NCBI GenBank assembly: GCA_037178975.1 | Contig: JASJZH010000004.1 | Coordinates: 1,674,001-1,738,000, forward strand | Direction: 5' to 3' | Length of the DNA stretch: 64,000 bases | DNA from: Oscheius tipulae | Taxonomy: Eukaryota > Nematoda > Chromadorea > Rhabditida > Rhabditidae | Shown: positions 1 to 15,060 of the stretch, piece by piece | How positions within the stretch are numbered: position 1 is the stretch's first letter | Layout: each line of letters starts with the position of its first letter | Translations under genes and position numbers: made by a program | Notes under the pieces: model-generated | Seen by the model: only the letters and a program-made list of their open reading frames with translations | Database searches by the model: none | What the model was told of the DNA's origin: nothing

Positions 1-79
1 GTTTTTCCACTATTATCTTTAGCAAACTAAGTACCGCCAACAAGTCGCTGACGCTCCTGGGTTGAGCACTCACCATCTT

Positions 80-260
80 TCTACTACTAAATAGCAATGG
101 CTTCCATTTGCCCGACCGTGAGCACGAATTAAAACACGGCAAGTCATGTCAAGAGTTTAGTGGACAAGTCCGCTCTGGGAAAACTTGGGAACGTCTGCTC
201 ATGGGGAAGCGGCGCAGCCGTCCAATTTCAAAACAAGGTCGAGACAAATGGATGGTGGAA
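80..260 (+). repeat. Dispersed repeat family A, copy 1 (diverged)
   Basis: This stretch resembles the segments at 690-900, 55250-55470 and 62600-62825. Shared landmarks are AGCAATGG or GCGCAATGG, then a TCATGTCAAGAG block, then GGAAGCGGCGCAGCCG. It is the most diverged of the clear copies. I cannot identify termini or coding content, so the class of element is unknown. Nothing else in 1-690 looks like a gene. Confidence 0.5.
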
Positions 261-689
261 GCCAAGTTGAATAGTTTGACTGTCTTCCGAAACTGTACAC
301 ATGTGTTGCCTTTTGTCAATTGTAATTCTTCTTCTTTCTTCGGAAAAAAAACTCGGTTGTATCTGCAGATTAACTGATGCATACTGTACCATGGTGCCAT
401 CCTTTTCCAATCTTGTCCCGACGCTTCGTTATCAATGGACGTTTTCAAGGCTCGTTAGAAAAGAAAAGACACAAAGAGCCAAACCTCTCACAGCTCCGCC
501 CATCTGCTGCATTATTCTCGGTCCAGGCATGGCTTTCATGCCGCTTCTGCCAGGTCAGGTTTTGTGAACAGCGCTTGTCCTGGTTTATTGTTTGTTCAAT
601 AAAAAAAGCTCACTGACGTAACCTTATTTTGTTTCCCTGCGGAAATCGCAAAAATAATTGGGTTACAGTAAAGACCTCATATATCTCTC

Positions 690-900
690 TCTACTACTAG
701 AGCGCAATGGTGTGTCCGTCTGTCATGATGTCCGCACAATAACTGTCAACACTAACACCCAAAAATCTGTCAAGTCATTTCATGTCAAGAGACATGAGAA
801 CAAGTCATCGGTGGGAGCAACTTTTGTTACTGGTTAAGCGGCACAGCCTCCTATTGTGAATTCTAAGCCAAGAGCAAAGGGCTGCAAAACTGCCGTTGGC
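690..900 (+). repeat. Dispersed repeat family A, copy 2
   Basis: The order of blocks matches the copies at 55250-55470 and 62600-62825: GCGCAATGGTGTGTCCGTCT, a GTCCGCACAA block, TGTCAACACTAA, CCCAAAAA, TTTCATGTCAAGAGACA, AAGCGGCACAGCC, and AAAGGGCTGC. No open frame is shared between copies. It lies about 260 bp upstream of the first HSP70-like start codon, so it may form part of that gene's upstream region. Confidence 0.6.
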
Positions 901-1061
901 AACTGGTTCTTGAGCAAAACCATAGCCAGGAGGACTGCATGGGCATCCCTGCAACATCTCGTGCTTATCTGTTACTAGTCATAATCAGATCAGTTTTGCT
1001 CCTTCGCTCCATGGTTTCGCCACAGTAAACTGTATTATCTCCTCTTTTCATTACCCCATCG

Positions 1062-1159
1062 TTCTCGAATACATGGCGACCTACCGCTTTATCAGCTGCT
1101 CTTGGACCAACCATCTTACTTATCTCTTTCTTCTCAATAGGCTTCTATTTCAGTCCTCC
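1062..1159 (+). promoter_or_regulatory. Candidate heat-shock element and trans-splice acceptor
   Basis: TTCTCGAA at 1062-1069 fits the TTCnnGAA dyad bound by heat-shock factor. The same eight bases occur at 5573-5580, at nearly the same distance from the next HSP70 start (97 versus 90 bases). CTATTTCAG at 1145-1153 lies six bases before the ATG and resembles a nematode 3' splice site that could accept a spliced leader. Both readings are inferred from sequence only. Confidence 0.45.
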
Positions 1160-4100
1160 ATGTCTCTTTCTGCCCAAATTGCCATCGACATTGGAACGAC
1201 CTATTCTCGGGTGGCTGTATTCCAAGATGGAGGGCCGCTGGTCTTGAAGAACGAACTCGGTGAGTAATTGGACAGAAAAATGAGTTCTCCTTGTTTTATA
1301 GCCAATAATCTGACTCCTTCTTACGTGGCTTACACGGAAAACCTGTGTCATGTGGGCGACCAAGCCAAAGAAATTTCTGCCACGAGTGGGGCTGACGCCA
1401 TTCATAGTATGGGCTCACCGCTTTTTTGTTCTAATCAGTATCAAAGGTGCAAGACGGATACTTGGACGGCAAAACGACGAACAACCATTTGTGAAGCAAG
1501 TTATTTTGAATCAACACTGTAAATATGTCCTAATCGACGGGCGGCCATCACTTCAAGTCAACTACAGAAAACATGCGAAACCAGTAACTCCGGAAGAAGT
1601 CATGGCTCTCTTGGTCAGAAAAATGGTCGAGATTGGTGACAAGGCGCTGCTGGGAAGAAAGGTCGAAGTGAATGGCTTTTCTATTCGGTCCAAGCCATAA
1701 CTTTAGAATGCCATCATTACTGTTCCTTCTCAGTTCGACTGTCATCAGCGGAAAGCAGTCAAAAATGCTGCTGATATTGCTGGAATTGACTGTAGGCTCA
1801 TCAACGAGACTACGGCCGCTGCAATTGCTTGTGCGTTCGAAATGAAGTCCGAGTTTACGCTACAAAAACGAAACTTGCTTGTTTACAACATGGGAGGAGG
1901 GTTCACGACAGCGGTAAGTTTTGTTAGGCTTTAGTGCTTGTGCAGAACAGGCAGTCTTTATTTTCTGTAAAGAAAAACTGACAGTCAGTTCTCAAATACT
2001 GCATAAACAGAAGAGTTATTTTGTACTGCGCATTAGCCACAAATCCAGTAAAGCATCCGTAGCCAGGCACTTACAGTCCTGGCAAAGCGATCCAGTACTT
2101 TCCACTTAAACTGTTTGACTCTTTTCGGGCTCGACTTGACATGGATTAACGTTGTGATGTTCGTTACTCCGGAAACATGAAAAGATGGCAAGTCAAGAAT
2201 TGTTGCTAATTTGTTGGCAAGCCAGTTGTGTGCGAAGAGCATCTGTCAATTTGATAGGATGTCATCTGGAAAAGTCTACTCTCAGAGTAGAGCTATCCCA
2301 CAAGTTGTATTCTCTACCACTGTCTCAAAAATTTGAGGGCGGCTGGTAACACTTCACTAAGAAGCTTACACGAATACTGTCAAGTGTTATCGGGGTTATC
2401 ATGCGTATCAGAAAATAGTAAAGCTAGAACTACTCGCAGTATTACTTTTGACCAGTTGACCAGGACACCTGCTCGTCTACTCAAGTACCTTCATTGAAGT
2501 TACTTTTAGATAGTTGAAACAACATTTTGTGGCTGATGGATACTGCGATCCGTATAATATATAAACCAAACTGAAACTATTCAGACAATCGTCTCTGTCG
2601 CAACCAATGAGCTCTCTGTCTTGTCTACAGCCGGTGACATGCAGCTCGGCGGAGAGGACTTTGACCAAGCGCTAGCCGATCATTGCTGCAAGCAATTTGA
2701 GAAAAAGCACAAAAAGAAGGGCTTGAGAGAGAATCAAAGTGCCATGTGCAAACTGAAGCAAGCTTGTGAGAAGACCAAACGGAGTCTCTCCTTCTCCGTT
2801 CGTTCTACCATCCGCGTCGAGGATCTTTTCGCTGGAAACGACTTCAATGCGGATATAACGAGGGAAGAGTTTGAAACACTATGTGGAAAGTTGTTTGAAC
2901 GGGCAATGTTTCCTGTGTATGATGTCTTGAGCTATGCGAGGATGAAGGAGGACCAAGTGAGTATGGGTTGATCGTTGAACAATTCATATTTAGATCGCCG
3001 AGATCATCCTGGTTGGAGGGTCAACAAGAATGCCAATCATAAAGCAGAAACTGATGACGATGTTCCCTCAAATAAGAGTAAATAGCTCTGTGAATCAAGA
3101 CGAGGCAGCAGTTCTTGGGGCTGCCATTTGTGCTGGAATACCTAGTTTCAAGTTTCAAGATGTCATCCCAACTGCCTTCGGGGTAGAGAAGACAAACGGT
3201 GTACCTGACTTTGTTTGCATGGTAAGTGTGTTCATGACCAAAAAGGATAGCTATCGCCCATAGATGCTAAAGTGACAGTTGTGAGCTCAGTTATCCAAAC
3301 TCATCTAGCTTCTACTACCTTCTGTCAACCTGTCCTCTAATTTCCGTCTGCCCTTGTCTCCCTCCAGTCGCTCTACTACCAAGAAACAATATTTTATTTT
3401 AAAGATCCTGCGTCTGTCCCAAACTAACTTACCCCTCTAACACCTACTCACAAAGCAATGCACTAACTGGTAACAATGGCTTCAGACAGACATTCAGAGA
3501 AGGGACACTATCTCTCAAACTGACTCGAGTTGGCTTGACTTGTCAATAGTTATTGTGCGTACAAAATAACTATCACTAATTGGAAATGATGGCATCAGAA
3601 AGATAGGCATACATAGACTTTTGGGCAGTTTGAACACTGTTCTTCCCTATACCTCTATTGTGTTAATGTCTTTTCTATCTGCATTCGATCACTACATTCG
3701 GTCAGACAAAGGAAGAGAAAAAGAAAACTTTTCAGAGAAACGACCAATTTCCACACACATTCTGCCGAGTCTACAAAGTCGAAGATTTTTCCTCGAAATA
3801 CAGTAGATCACCTCTAGTAAAAATCACGGTGCTGCACGGGAGGGGTACTTACTTGAACCATTTCAGCCTGAAGAAGGGGATTAATGGCAACTCTGTCAAG
3901 GTTTTTCTTGCTATGGCTAGTTCTAAACGGCGCTTTACAGCTTAGTTTCTTTGTCGACTTTGATGGAATTCTGGCAATGGAGGCTGAGGTGGCGGGAGCT
4001 TACTACCCAGAACTCTTTCCCAGTGAGAGGGGCAGTTTAACAAAAAAGGAGATTGAAACAATAAAGGTGGAACTGGCAAGATACAGCAAACACAAAGCTG

Positions 4101-5537
4101 CTGATTCCAAGCGAATCATTGTCAAAGATGCAAAGGATGTTCTTGTTAGCTGTGTTGAGAAGCTTTCAGTGAAACTCAGCACTGAGAAGGTGGGCTGTGA
4201 TGACTCCGTAGCCACATCAGATTAAGCTTCCTGAAGCAGAGTATGAGGACTACAGTGGTCTTCGCGACAAGCTCTCAAAATGGATCGCTGCAAGTGCGAA
4301 TGCCACAACCACGGAGTGCGAGGAAATCCTGGAAGAGTTCAGCAAGAGGGTGGTCGAGATTAAACAAAAGCACGCCTCGGATAAGCAGCCTGCTGTAACG
4401 AAACCGTCTACACCAAAGGCTACAGATCTCGGAGTATCCAATCCTTCGAGTGAGTATAATGTTTTCTCACTATGCTGATTTGACTTGACTAGACATTATT
4501 CTTTTAGAAAAACCAAGAACCATCCACGGGGATCGAACCCAGGTTAATCAGATTCATGGCCCAGCTTGACTTGTTGCGCTTTAGAATAAGAGCGATGTTA
4601 GACTTTTCTCAACGGTATATGCGCTCTTCAAGGTTAGTACTTCATTAAAATTGCAAGCTGTAGGAGAGTGACTATGAGTTGTAGTCATATGAGTCAAGCT
4701 GTCTTATACTTTTTGTTCTTGACTACCTGAAAACTTGTATTAAAAACAATGTGCACCTTCTTGTTTCTAATAATCTTAACATAACTTTTAGAATTCCAAT
4801 CGAATTGCTCCTACGATTTTCCCAACCCTGCCAACGAGGTAAAAATCCAGCCAGGGCAGGGGAACCCTTCGTTCCATGTAAACTTGTGGGACAAGAAGAA
4901 TCTCTCGTCCGTACACTCAACTGGCTACCCACAATTCTCAAACAATGTAGCAGCTCCTAGTTTCCCGCTGTATCCCGTCCTAATTCAACCAGAGGTACAA
5001 CCAAACATTTTTTTTGAAATGTTCACCTCTATAGACTCAAAAGCCTGATGGAAGCGGCTTTATTGGTGCTCCGAAACTGTATCAAAGTGCTTACCAGCCA
5101 ACACAAACTCCGCCAATTGAAAACAACTTCGGTGACATGCAAATTGATTACCATCGAGGAATCAATACAAACCTGATAGCCTCACCTGGGTGGAACCCAA
5201 ACCCCCTGGTTGCAAAGCTTCCGAATCCTACGCTCCCAATGAACGCAACAATCCCGGAAACCGTTCCATCTAGTGGAATTGCGCCATTTGGTCGGCCACT
5301 TCAGCCAGAGATGGTAAAAACTATTATCCTTACAATAACATTCGACTTTAGCCGCGTACGTCGGATAGTATTCCGAATGCGTACGTTCTATCCAATGATC
5401 AGAATGTTGCGTTTGTTCACCGGCAAATGCCATCGAATCGTATGGAAGGCCGTACCGATGACAAGAAAAATCAGGATATGCATGGCGAACCAAGCAAGAT
5501 CAATCCATCAGGAGCAGGACAGCCCCGTTTCTATTAA
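1160..5537 (+). CDS. Divergent HSP70-family protein with degenerate ATPase and long Pro/Asn-rich tail
   Basis: Twelve exons in consistent phase give 845 aa: 1160-1259, 1302-1406, 1447-1667, 1707-1913, 2585-2956, 2994-3221, 3736-3900, 3941-4189, 4227-4449, 4792-4994, 5035-5313, 5352-5537. The N-terminal ATPase domain begins IAIDIGTTYS and has adenosine motif [11 protein letters not shown]. Then come the linker QDVIPTAFGV, a beta substrate domain (VDFDGILAMEA), a helical lid, and about 240 residues rich in Pro, Asn and Gln ending PRFY; there is no EEVD. Residues that HSP70s need for ATP hydrolysis are changed: the K71 position is Arg (SARRILG) and DLGGGTFD reads NMGGGFTTA. It probably binds clients or partners without normal ATP cycling. 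The 3222-3735 intron carries repeat family B. The absence of frame breaks argues against a pseudogene. Confidence 0.8.
3300..3610 (+). repeat. Dispersed repeat family B, copy in an HSP70 intron
   Basis: A pyrimidine-rich start (CTTCTGTCAACCTGTC) and an end with GGCTTGACTTGTCAATAGTT resemble segments at 20180-20290, 45265-45560 (reverse), 57360-57620 and 37700-37820. The best shared core in other copies is CCAAACTGACTTGACTTGCC. The copy fills most of the 514-nt intron between HSP70 exons 6 and 7. No protein is encoded that I recognise. Confidence 0.45.
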
Positions 5538-5663
5538 CGGTTATTTTTAAAGTTGTTTTGTAATGTTACTCATTCTCGAAGTATGGGGTCGTTCCCAAAG
5601 TACTTTCATTGTTTGCTTTTACCTGTATCGCCTTATAGGATACAGGTACCCAAAGCACGGAGA
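5538..5663 (+). promoter_or_regulatory. 126-bp spacer between the two HSP70 genes, with TTCTCGAA and acceptor-like site
   Basis: The spacer is short enough for a nematode operon (commonly about 100 bp), and CGCCTTATAG at 5630-5639 could be a trans-splice acceptor for the second gene. TTCTCGAA at 5573-5580 matches the element upstream of the first gene and could instead be a separate heat-shock promoter. The sequence cannot decide between these two; no clear AATAAA is visible in the spacer. Confidence 0.45.
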
Positions 5664-10608
<4,945 letters not shown>

Positions 10609-10740
10609 GTAGTGCAATCAATTGTACTCACAACTGTTCCTAACAATTAAATAAGAAACGTCTGTCCAGTCAATGAGTCCGGCCTGACTCGTATTACGTC
10701 AGAGCTGAGAGAGAAAAAAGTAGTGAATACATTATTATTA

Positions 10741-11225
10741 TGACTAGAGATAGGCGGTTGTTTCTGATATTATGGAGTTTCCGATGTTTCAAGGCGGTAG
10801 AGCCATACACCCTCGGGCTGGCTGCCTCAGCAGCCGCCCTCGCTGTCCGTTTGTATCAAAAGTAGCGAAAAGAACGTAAAAATAGTTGCTCGTCGCAACA
10901 AAAATTTCATTGACGCACTTTTGTGTATTTTTCTGATTTTGGTGAAAAATATTAAAATCAAATTTTCAATTTTCAAAGTGCTGTAACTCGGCGATGGATT
11001 TTTTAATGGGTTTTTTTCCAACTCATCATTGTACTCGTCGAGCTCTACAAGATTACAGCACTTAGAACCCAATAGGTGGATAGGGATTAGCGGCAGACGC
11101 CTTCGCTGCTCGTTTGAGTTAAAACTAGCGCTTAAGATAGATGGATATTGATAGGCCGTTGTTTCTGATATTATGGAGATTCCAATGTTCTGAGGCGGCA
11201 GGACCATACACCCTCCCACACAAAG
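10741..11225. repeat. Pair of direct repeats about 400 bp apart
   Basis: The block at 10741-10825 (TTGTTTCTGATATTATGGAG, then AGCCATACACCCTC) recurs at 11142-11215 with a few changes (same 20-mer, then GACCATACACCCTC). Adjacent CCGCCCTCGCTG and GCCTTCGCTGCTCG segments may belong to the same unit. The rest of 10609-11616 shows no gene that I can support. Confidence 0.6.
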
Positions 11226-11616
11226 TAACCTGCTCTTTTCGTTCGTCAGATCAATCTGGTCTCGCTTCATAACAGTGTTCTTTTTGTTTTTCCCAAAGGT
11301 CTCTTGGATCTAACACAGCACAATAGAGAAGGATTGAGCTGAAGAGGCGTCTTACAGCTGGCGGTTTTTGGAACTCAGCTGCTTCGGCTATAGCGTCATG
11401 CCATTCTTGTTGATCAGTCATATGTTTCAGTTTCTAGAGTTCAAATTTGACTGAAAGTTTGAGCAAAGAAATACCCTAGCGGCAGAAACAAAAATATCGC
11501 CGTGAATGTGTTGACTCCAATTATGCAGACGTTTTCGCCAGCTATTTTTCTCGTAGACGTAATATTTGAGAAGTTCTTGATAATGGAGATCCTTGGCAGA
11601 TTCGTCATTTTTGCTA

Positions 11617-12290
11617 TAGTGTGCTCACAAAAAACAACCAAACGACCAGGAATCGCGGGCTTTTTTTGGCGCGGATTCAAACGGCTAGAAATTAGCTTCA
11701 ACCATTTCGTCCATCAAGCAATTTTGACTTTTCCCGTTTTTCTTTTTGTTAAACAACAGGTAACATTCCTTGGAATGAAGTAGGAAACGACTTCTCGCTC
11801 ATCTTCGTCCAAATCACTCTTCTCGGACACAAAAGGAACAATATCTTCGGGGGTATCAATACCAATACAAATATCGATGAGGGGAGTAACAAAGTTGAGG
11901 TCTTCGCGAAGAATGAATTTTTCTTCAACATAAGAAAAATGAATGGCAGTCGATGAGTAGTAGTCAAGTGGAGGAGTCTCAGAAGTGGCGGATGTAGTGT
12001 AGTACTCGTACCACCCTGAAAGTACACTGGGTGTGGAATGTCGGGCACTGGCATAGACCCATGAGTGAAATCAGCAAGTGCAATTCTGCACCCAGTGTCT
12101 CAGGGATTTCAATGAGCGAAACGAAAAACTCGTATGCCCTTCATTTAGTTTCCCTCTATCGCCTAGGGGGATGTTCAGTTCTAACCTTTTCACTGAATAC
12201 AATGGCTGAAGCTAATTTTTTGCCGTTTGAATCCGCGCCAAAAAAAGCCCGCGATTCCTGGTCGTTTGGTTGTTTTTTGTGAACACACTA
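11617..12290. mobile_element. MITE-like element with about 95-bp terminal inverted repeats
   Basis: The left arm (11617-11710) begins TAGTGTGCTCACAAAA; the right arm (12197-12290) is its reverse complement with few differences and ends GTGAACACACTA. TA dinucleotides flank both ends, as expected for Tc1/mariner-type target choice. Each arm carries AACGACCAGGAATCGCGGGC. The roughly 490-bp centre shows no transposase. It is most likely a non-autonomous element. Confidence 0.75.
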
Positions 12291-12639
12291 TAGTAATTTG
12301 ATTTTCTTGCGCTATTTTGTACATTGTCTCTTCTTCACCCTCGAAAATGTGTATGGGCTCTTCGTGAGGAGCATGGACGAAGATGTTTACTGTGTAATTA
12401 AAAACAAGAATGGAAAACAAAACAACTATTCTGACACTGAGCCAGTAAAAAAGTCGATGTCTGACGAATCAGACTCTTCTATCTCGAGATTCTCCTCGTG
12501 AAGACTCTCTGCAACATCGTTATGTGCCGAATATCTCTCTTTCAACGACGAGTAGATTGAGAGAACCGCTTAAGCTGTCTTTCCAGCCAGCCGTCCTCGA
12601 CGCTTGTTTCCATAGATAACACCACAAGCCCTAAAACTA

Positions 12640-13690
12640 GGATTCAAAAAGAAAAAGCCAGTAACCTACGAGAAAAACCTTTCCGAGTCAACTGAGCTCG
12701 CAGGAAAACAGAAATACATCTTGAAGAGATGAAAGTTTGGGTAGGTGGAGAGAGAGTGCAGTCCACCAAGCTGACACACATGCAAAATTGCTTTCTGTCA
12801 CAATGTGTCACAATGTTCCGATATGCCTCAATTTCTCCCTGAAACAAGTTTGAACATACAAAAACAAAATCGAACCTCAATTGGTAACTTTTTTCTCTTG
12901 ATCGCCGTCTCGTCGACTAATGAACTCCAGTCGTTCCTGGTAGACTTTTGCGAGGCTATCCCACTAGAGTTTTCTTTTGCGTCCTGATTTGTTGTTTGCG
13001 GTGGCAAACCTACCCTAAAGATTATTGAAAAGACATTGTCAAAGTAACCTTTTAAAATCTCTCCTCGCAGGCTTGGAACGTGCAATCCTTTCTCCGATTC
13101 TCCTCGCTTTCTTTAGCGCGTCGTCTACTTCTACTAACTTGAGCCATTTCTGGACTACGTGGTTTTGTGGAAAGCAATGAATCCTAGGACAAATAATAAA
13201 CAAACAGGGAAAAAAGCATACCTTGGACCTTTGAGCTTCTCGCAGGCAATTTTGAGGTTACTGGCGCCATCACACACCACGCCGTTTAGTTTCTCCCTGA
13301 TTTCGTACTTCTTTAGTACATCGACGATCGATTTTGCCAGTTCTTCTCCAGTTCTTCTCCAGTTGCGGATTCAATTCGTTCACGAAGGTTTTGAACGTTT
13401 GTTGATAGACAATCCTGAGCGAGAGAAACGATCTTGCAATCATCCGTACTAGATGCGCGTTCACTTCGCAGGCAACCTTTTCTTAGATACGGCTTGATGC
13501 CCGTCTTTCCAGCTTGATCTTCATCCTGCTTTTGATATGCTGGATGCTTCGACTTCAAATGACGAAGTAGGCTGCTTGTACTACTTCCCGTGACGGCAAA
13601 CGACTTGCTGCAGAAGGTACATCGGGCGCTGTCGACTTCTTTAGGAGACAGAGGCGATAACGAATATGGAATAAATGTCTCAGCGTGGTA
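12640..13690 (-). pseudogene. hAT-type transposase or BED zinc-finger gene, frame-broken
   Basis: Reading the minus strand, a BED-type finger comes first: CTFCSKSFAV, then LLRHLKSKH. About 80 residues later the hAT core appears (VVCDGASNLKIACEKLKG), followed by IHCFPQNHVVQKWLKL and further exons. Between finger and core an 11-bp tandem duplication (AGTTCTTCTCC twice, 13339-13360) shifts the frame; with one copy the two parts would join in frame. It is therefore a decayed hAT element or a broken domesticated gene. Terminal inverted repeats were not found. Boundaries are approximate. Confidence 0.6.
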
Positions 13691-13885
13691 AGACTACCAT
13701 ACCTTTGTTCTACTCTTCTTGGAGCCTTTCCTGTATTGTTGTAGTAGTGGCTCTGTCTTTCTGTCCCTGTCTCCCTCTGACCCTTTGTTTCTATGTTTCT
13801 CTGTCAGCCTGTCTGTGTCTCTGCCTCGCCGTCTCTTCAGCAAAAATAAAATTTATTTTCTTCCTCACAGACTCAAATTCATTAC

Positions 13886-14180
13886 CAAACTCTTCTCAAC
13901 GTTTGAATTTTCCAATGTTTCAAGAATCAATGGCCTCAGCGTCTTCGTGTAGTAGGCAGCTCCGAAATCCTTCAAGATGATATCCGCAAACTTTTCCACC
14001 AGTTTCCTGTTGAAAGCGTAGACAGTACACTTGCCACCATGTTGGAACCCGTCCAGAACCTTGTGACAAAAGAAGAAACGGAATCTTTCGGGATTGAAGC
14101 GAGCCACGGTCTCTTTGACGACAAAGTCGATTTCTTCGATGTTTAGGGGCGAAAAATCGCGAAGCCGAAGTTTCCAGAAT
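13886..14180 (-). CDS. RasGAP-like exon (partial gene)
   Basis: A single exon with an acceptor (TTTTCTAG) and donor (GTAATG) encodes 98 residues. The part from RFRFFFCHKVLDGF through AFNRKLVEKFADII to AAYYTKTLRPLI resembles the RasGAP signature in which FRxNSLATK is followed by YLxxTLxPxI. The usual Arg-Asn-Ser is not well kept (FNRKLVEK). Neighbouring exons could not be joined because hAT and RTE sequence lies on both sides. It may be a relic. The family call is tentative. Confidence 0.35.
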
Positions 14181-14442
14181 CTAGAAAATATATTTCTTTT
14201 GCAGCTACTTTCAGAAAATACACTGGAGCTGAACAAAATGAATCTCTTAGGTAAGACGCTAAAACATTTCCAAAACTTTTCGGACTACTGAACGTGATCG
14301 AGCGTGTCATACCTTTAGCTTCTAGGCAGTCCAGAAAACCTTTGAAGCAGTTGATTCTAATTGACTCTAGAACTTTTTATATTTCATCCTCTACGAGTAA
14401 CAGTAGTTAGATGCTTGGAGTTTTATACTTTTTCGTTTTCTT

Positions 14443-14865
14443 TCAACGGCAACTCTTTAGTGCGGGTATCTGATTATCCAGCATTTCTTGAGTCAAAACG
14501 AGATACTCTTTTAGTTGGTAGACAGCCGCCAAATACATGAGCCCAAAACAAAATAGAAAGTCGAGGTCAAAATCCGGCTCGGCTCGAGCCGAGTTGCCCA
14601 AGTATACAACACAGAGGTGGATTTTCTGATGCACGGGGTCAAGGTAGCTCACTCGGTCCGATATCGGGTGGAAGGAAACGAATGACAACCATTTTGGATG
14701 TACCAGAAAGCCAGTCTTTCTGTGTAGCAGCAGTTGATGTCCAGATTGTGGCAACGCCTCCGTACCTATTTACTTCTCTCTGACCGCAGATATCGTAGTC
14801 GATTCCTCTGAAGGCAGTTTCCAGTTCAGCAAGACGGACGGTAAATCGGAGGGATTTGCAATTCA
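14443..14865 (-). pseudogene. Decayed RTE retrotransposon fragment (endonuclease part)
   Basis: Two frames on the minus strand match the N-terminus of the intact RTE protein next door. VRLAELETAFRGIDYDICG parallels ARLVELECGLNTIPFDIIG. After a frameshift, KTGFLVHPKWLSFVSF parallels QVGFLVNKRWTSYSTF. The fragment is old: residue identity is modest and the frame is broken. The full-length copy lies just downstream in opposite orientation. Confidence 0.65.
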
Positions 14866-15060
14866 GATTTCACAGTCGGAATGTCACCATAGTTAGGCGG
14901 TTACGTCGAAGGGTTGCCCAAAGTACGGACGACGGTAGTTTACCGCCTTGTCTCTTGTATAACTATTGGCGGAGGAAATTAAATTCCAACAGCACAGAAG
15001 CGAGACGCAGCAGGAAACCCCTTACACGTTCTCCCTTTTAACCTAAACTATGGTTCGAAC

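Noticed and set aside
4520-4600. tRNA-like T-arm (GGGATCGAACCC, minus strand)
   Set aside because: Only the T-loop region resembles a tRNA; no acceptor stem or anticodon arm pairs properly, and it lies in an HSP70 intron.
14870-15050. Possible 5' part of the older RTE fragment
   Set aside because: No frame matches the intact RTE protein; left unassigned.
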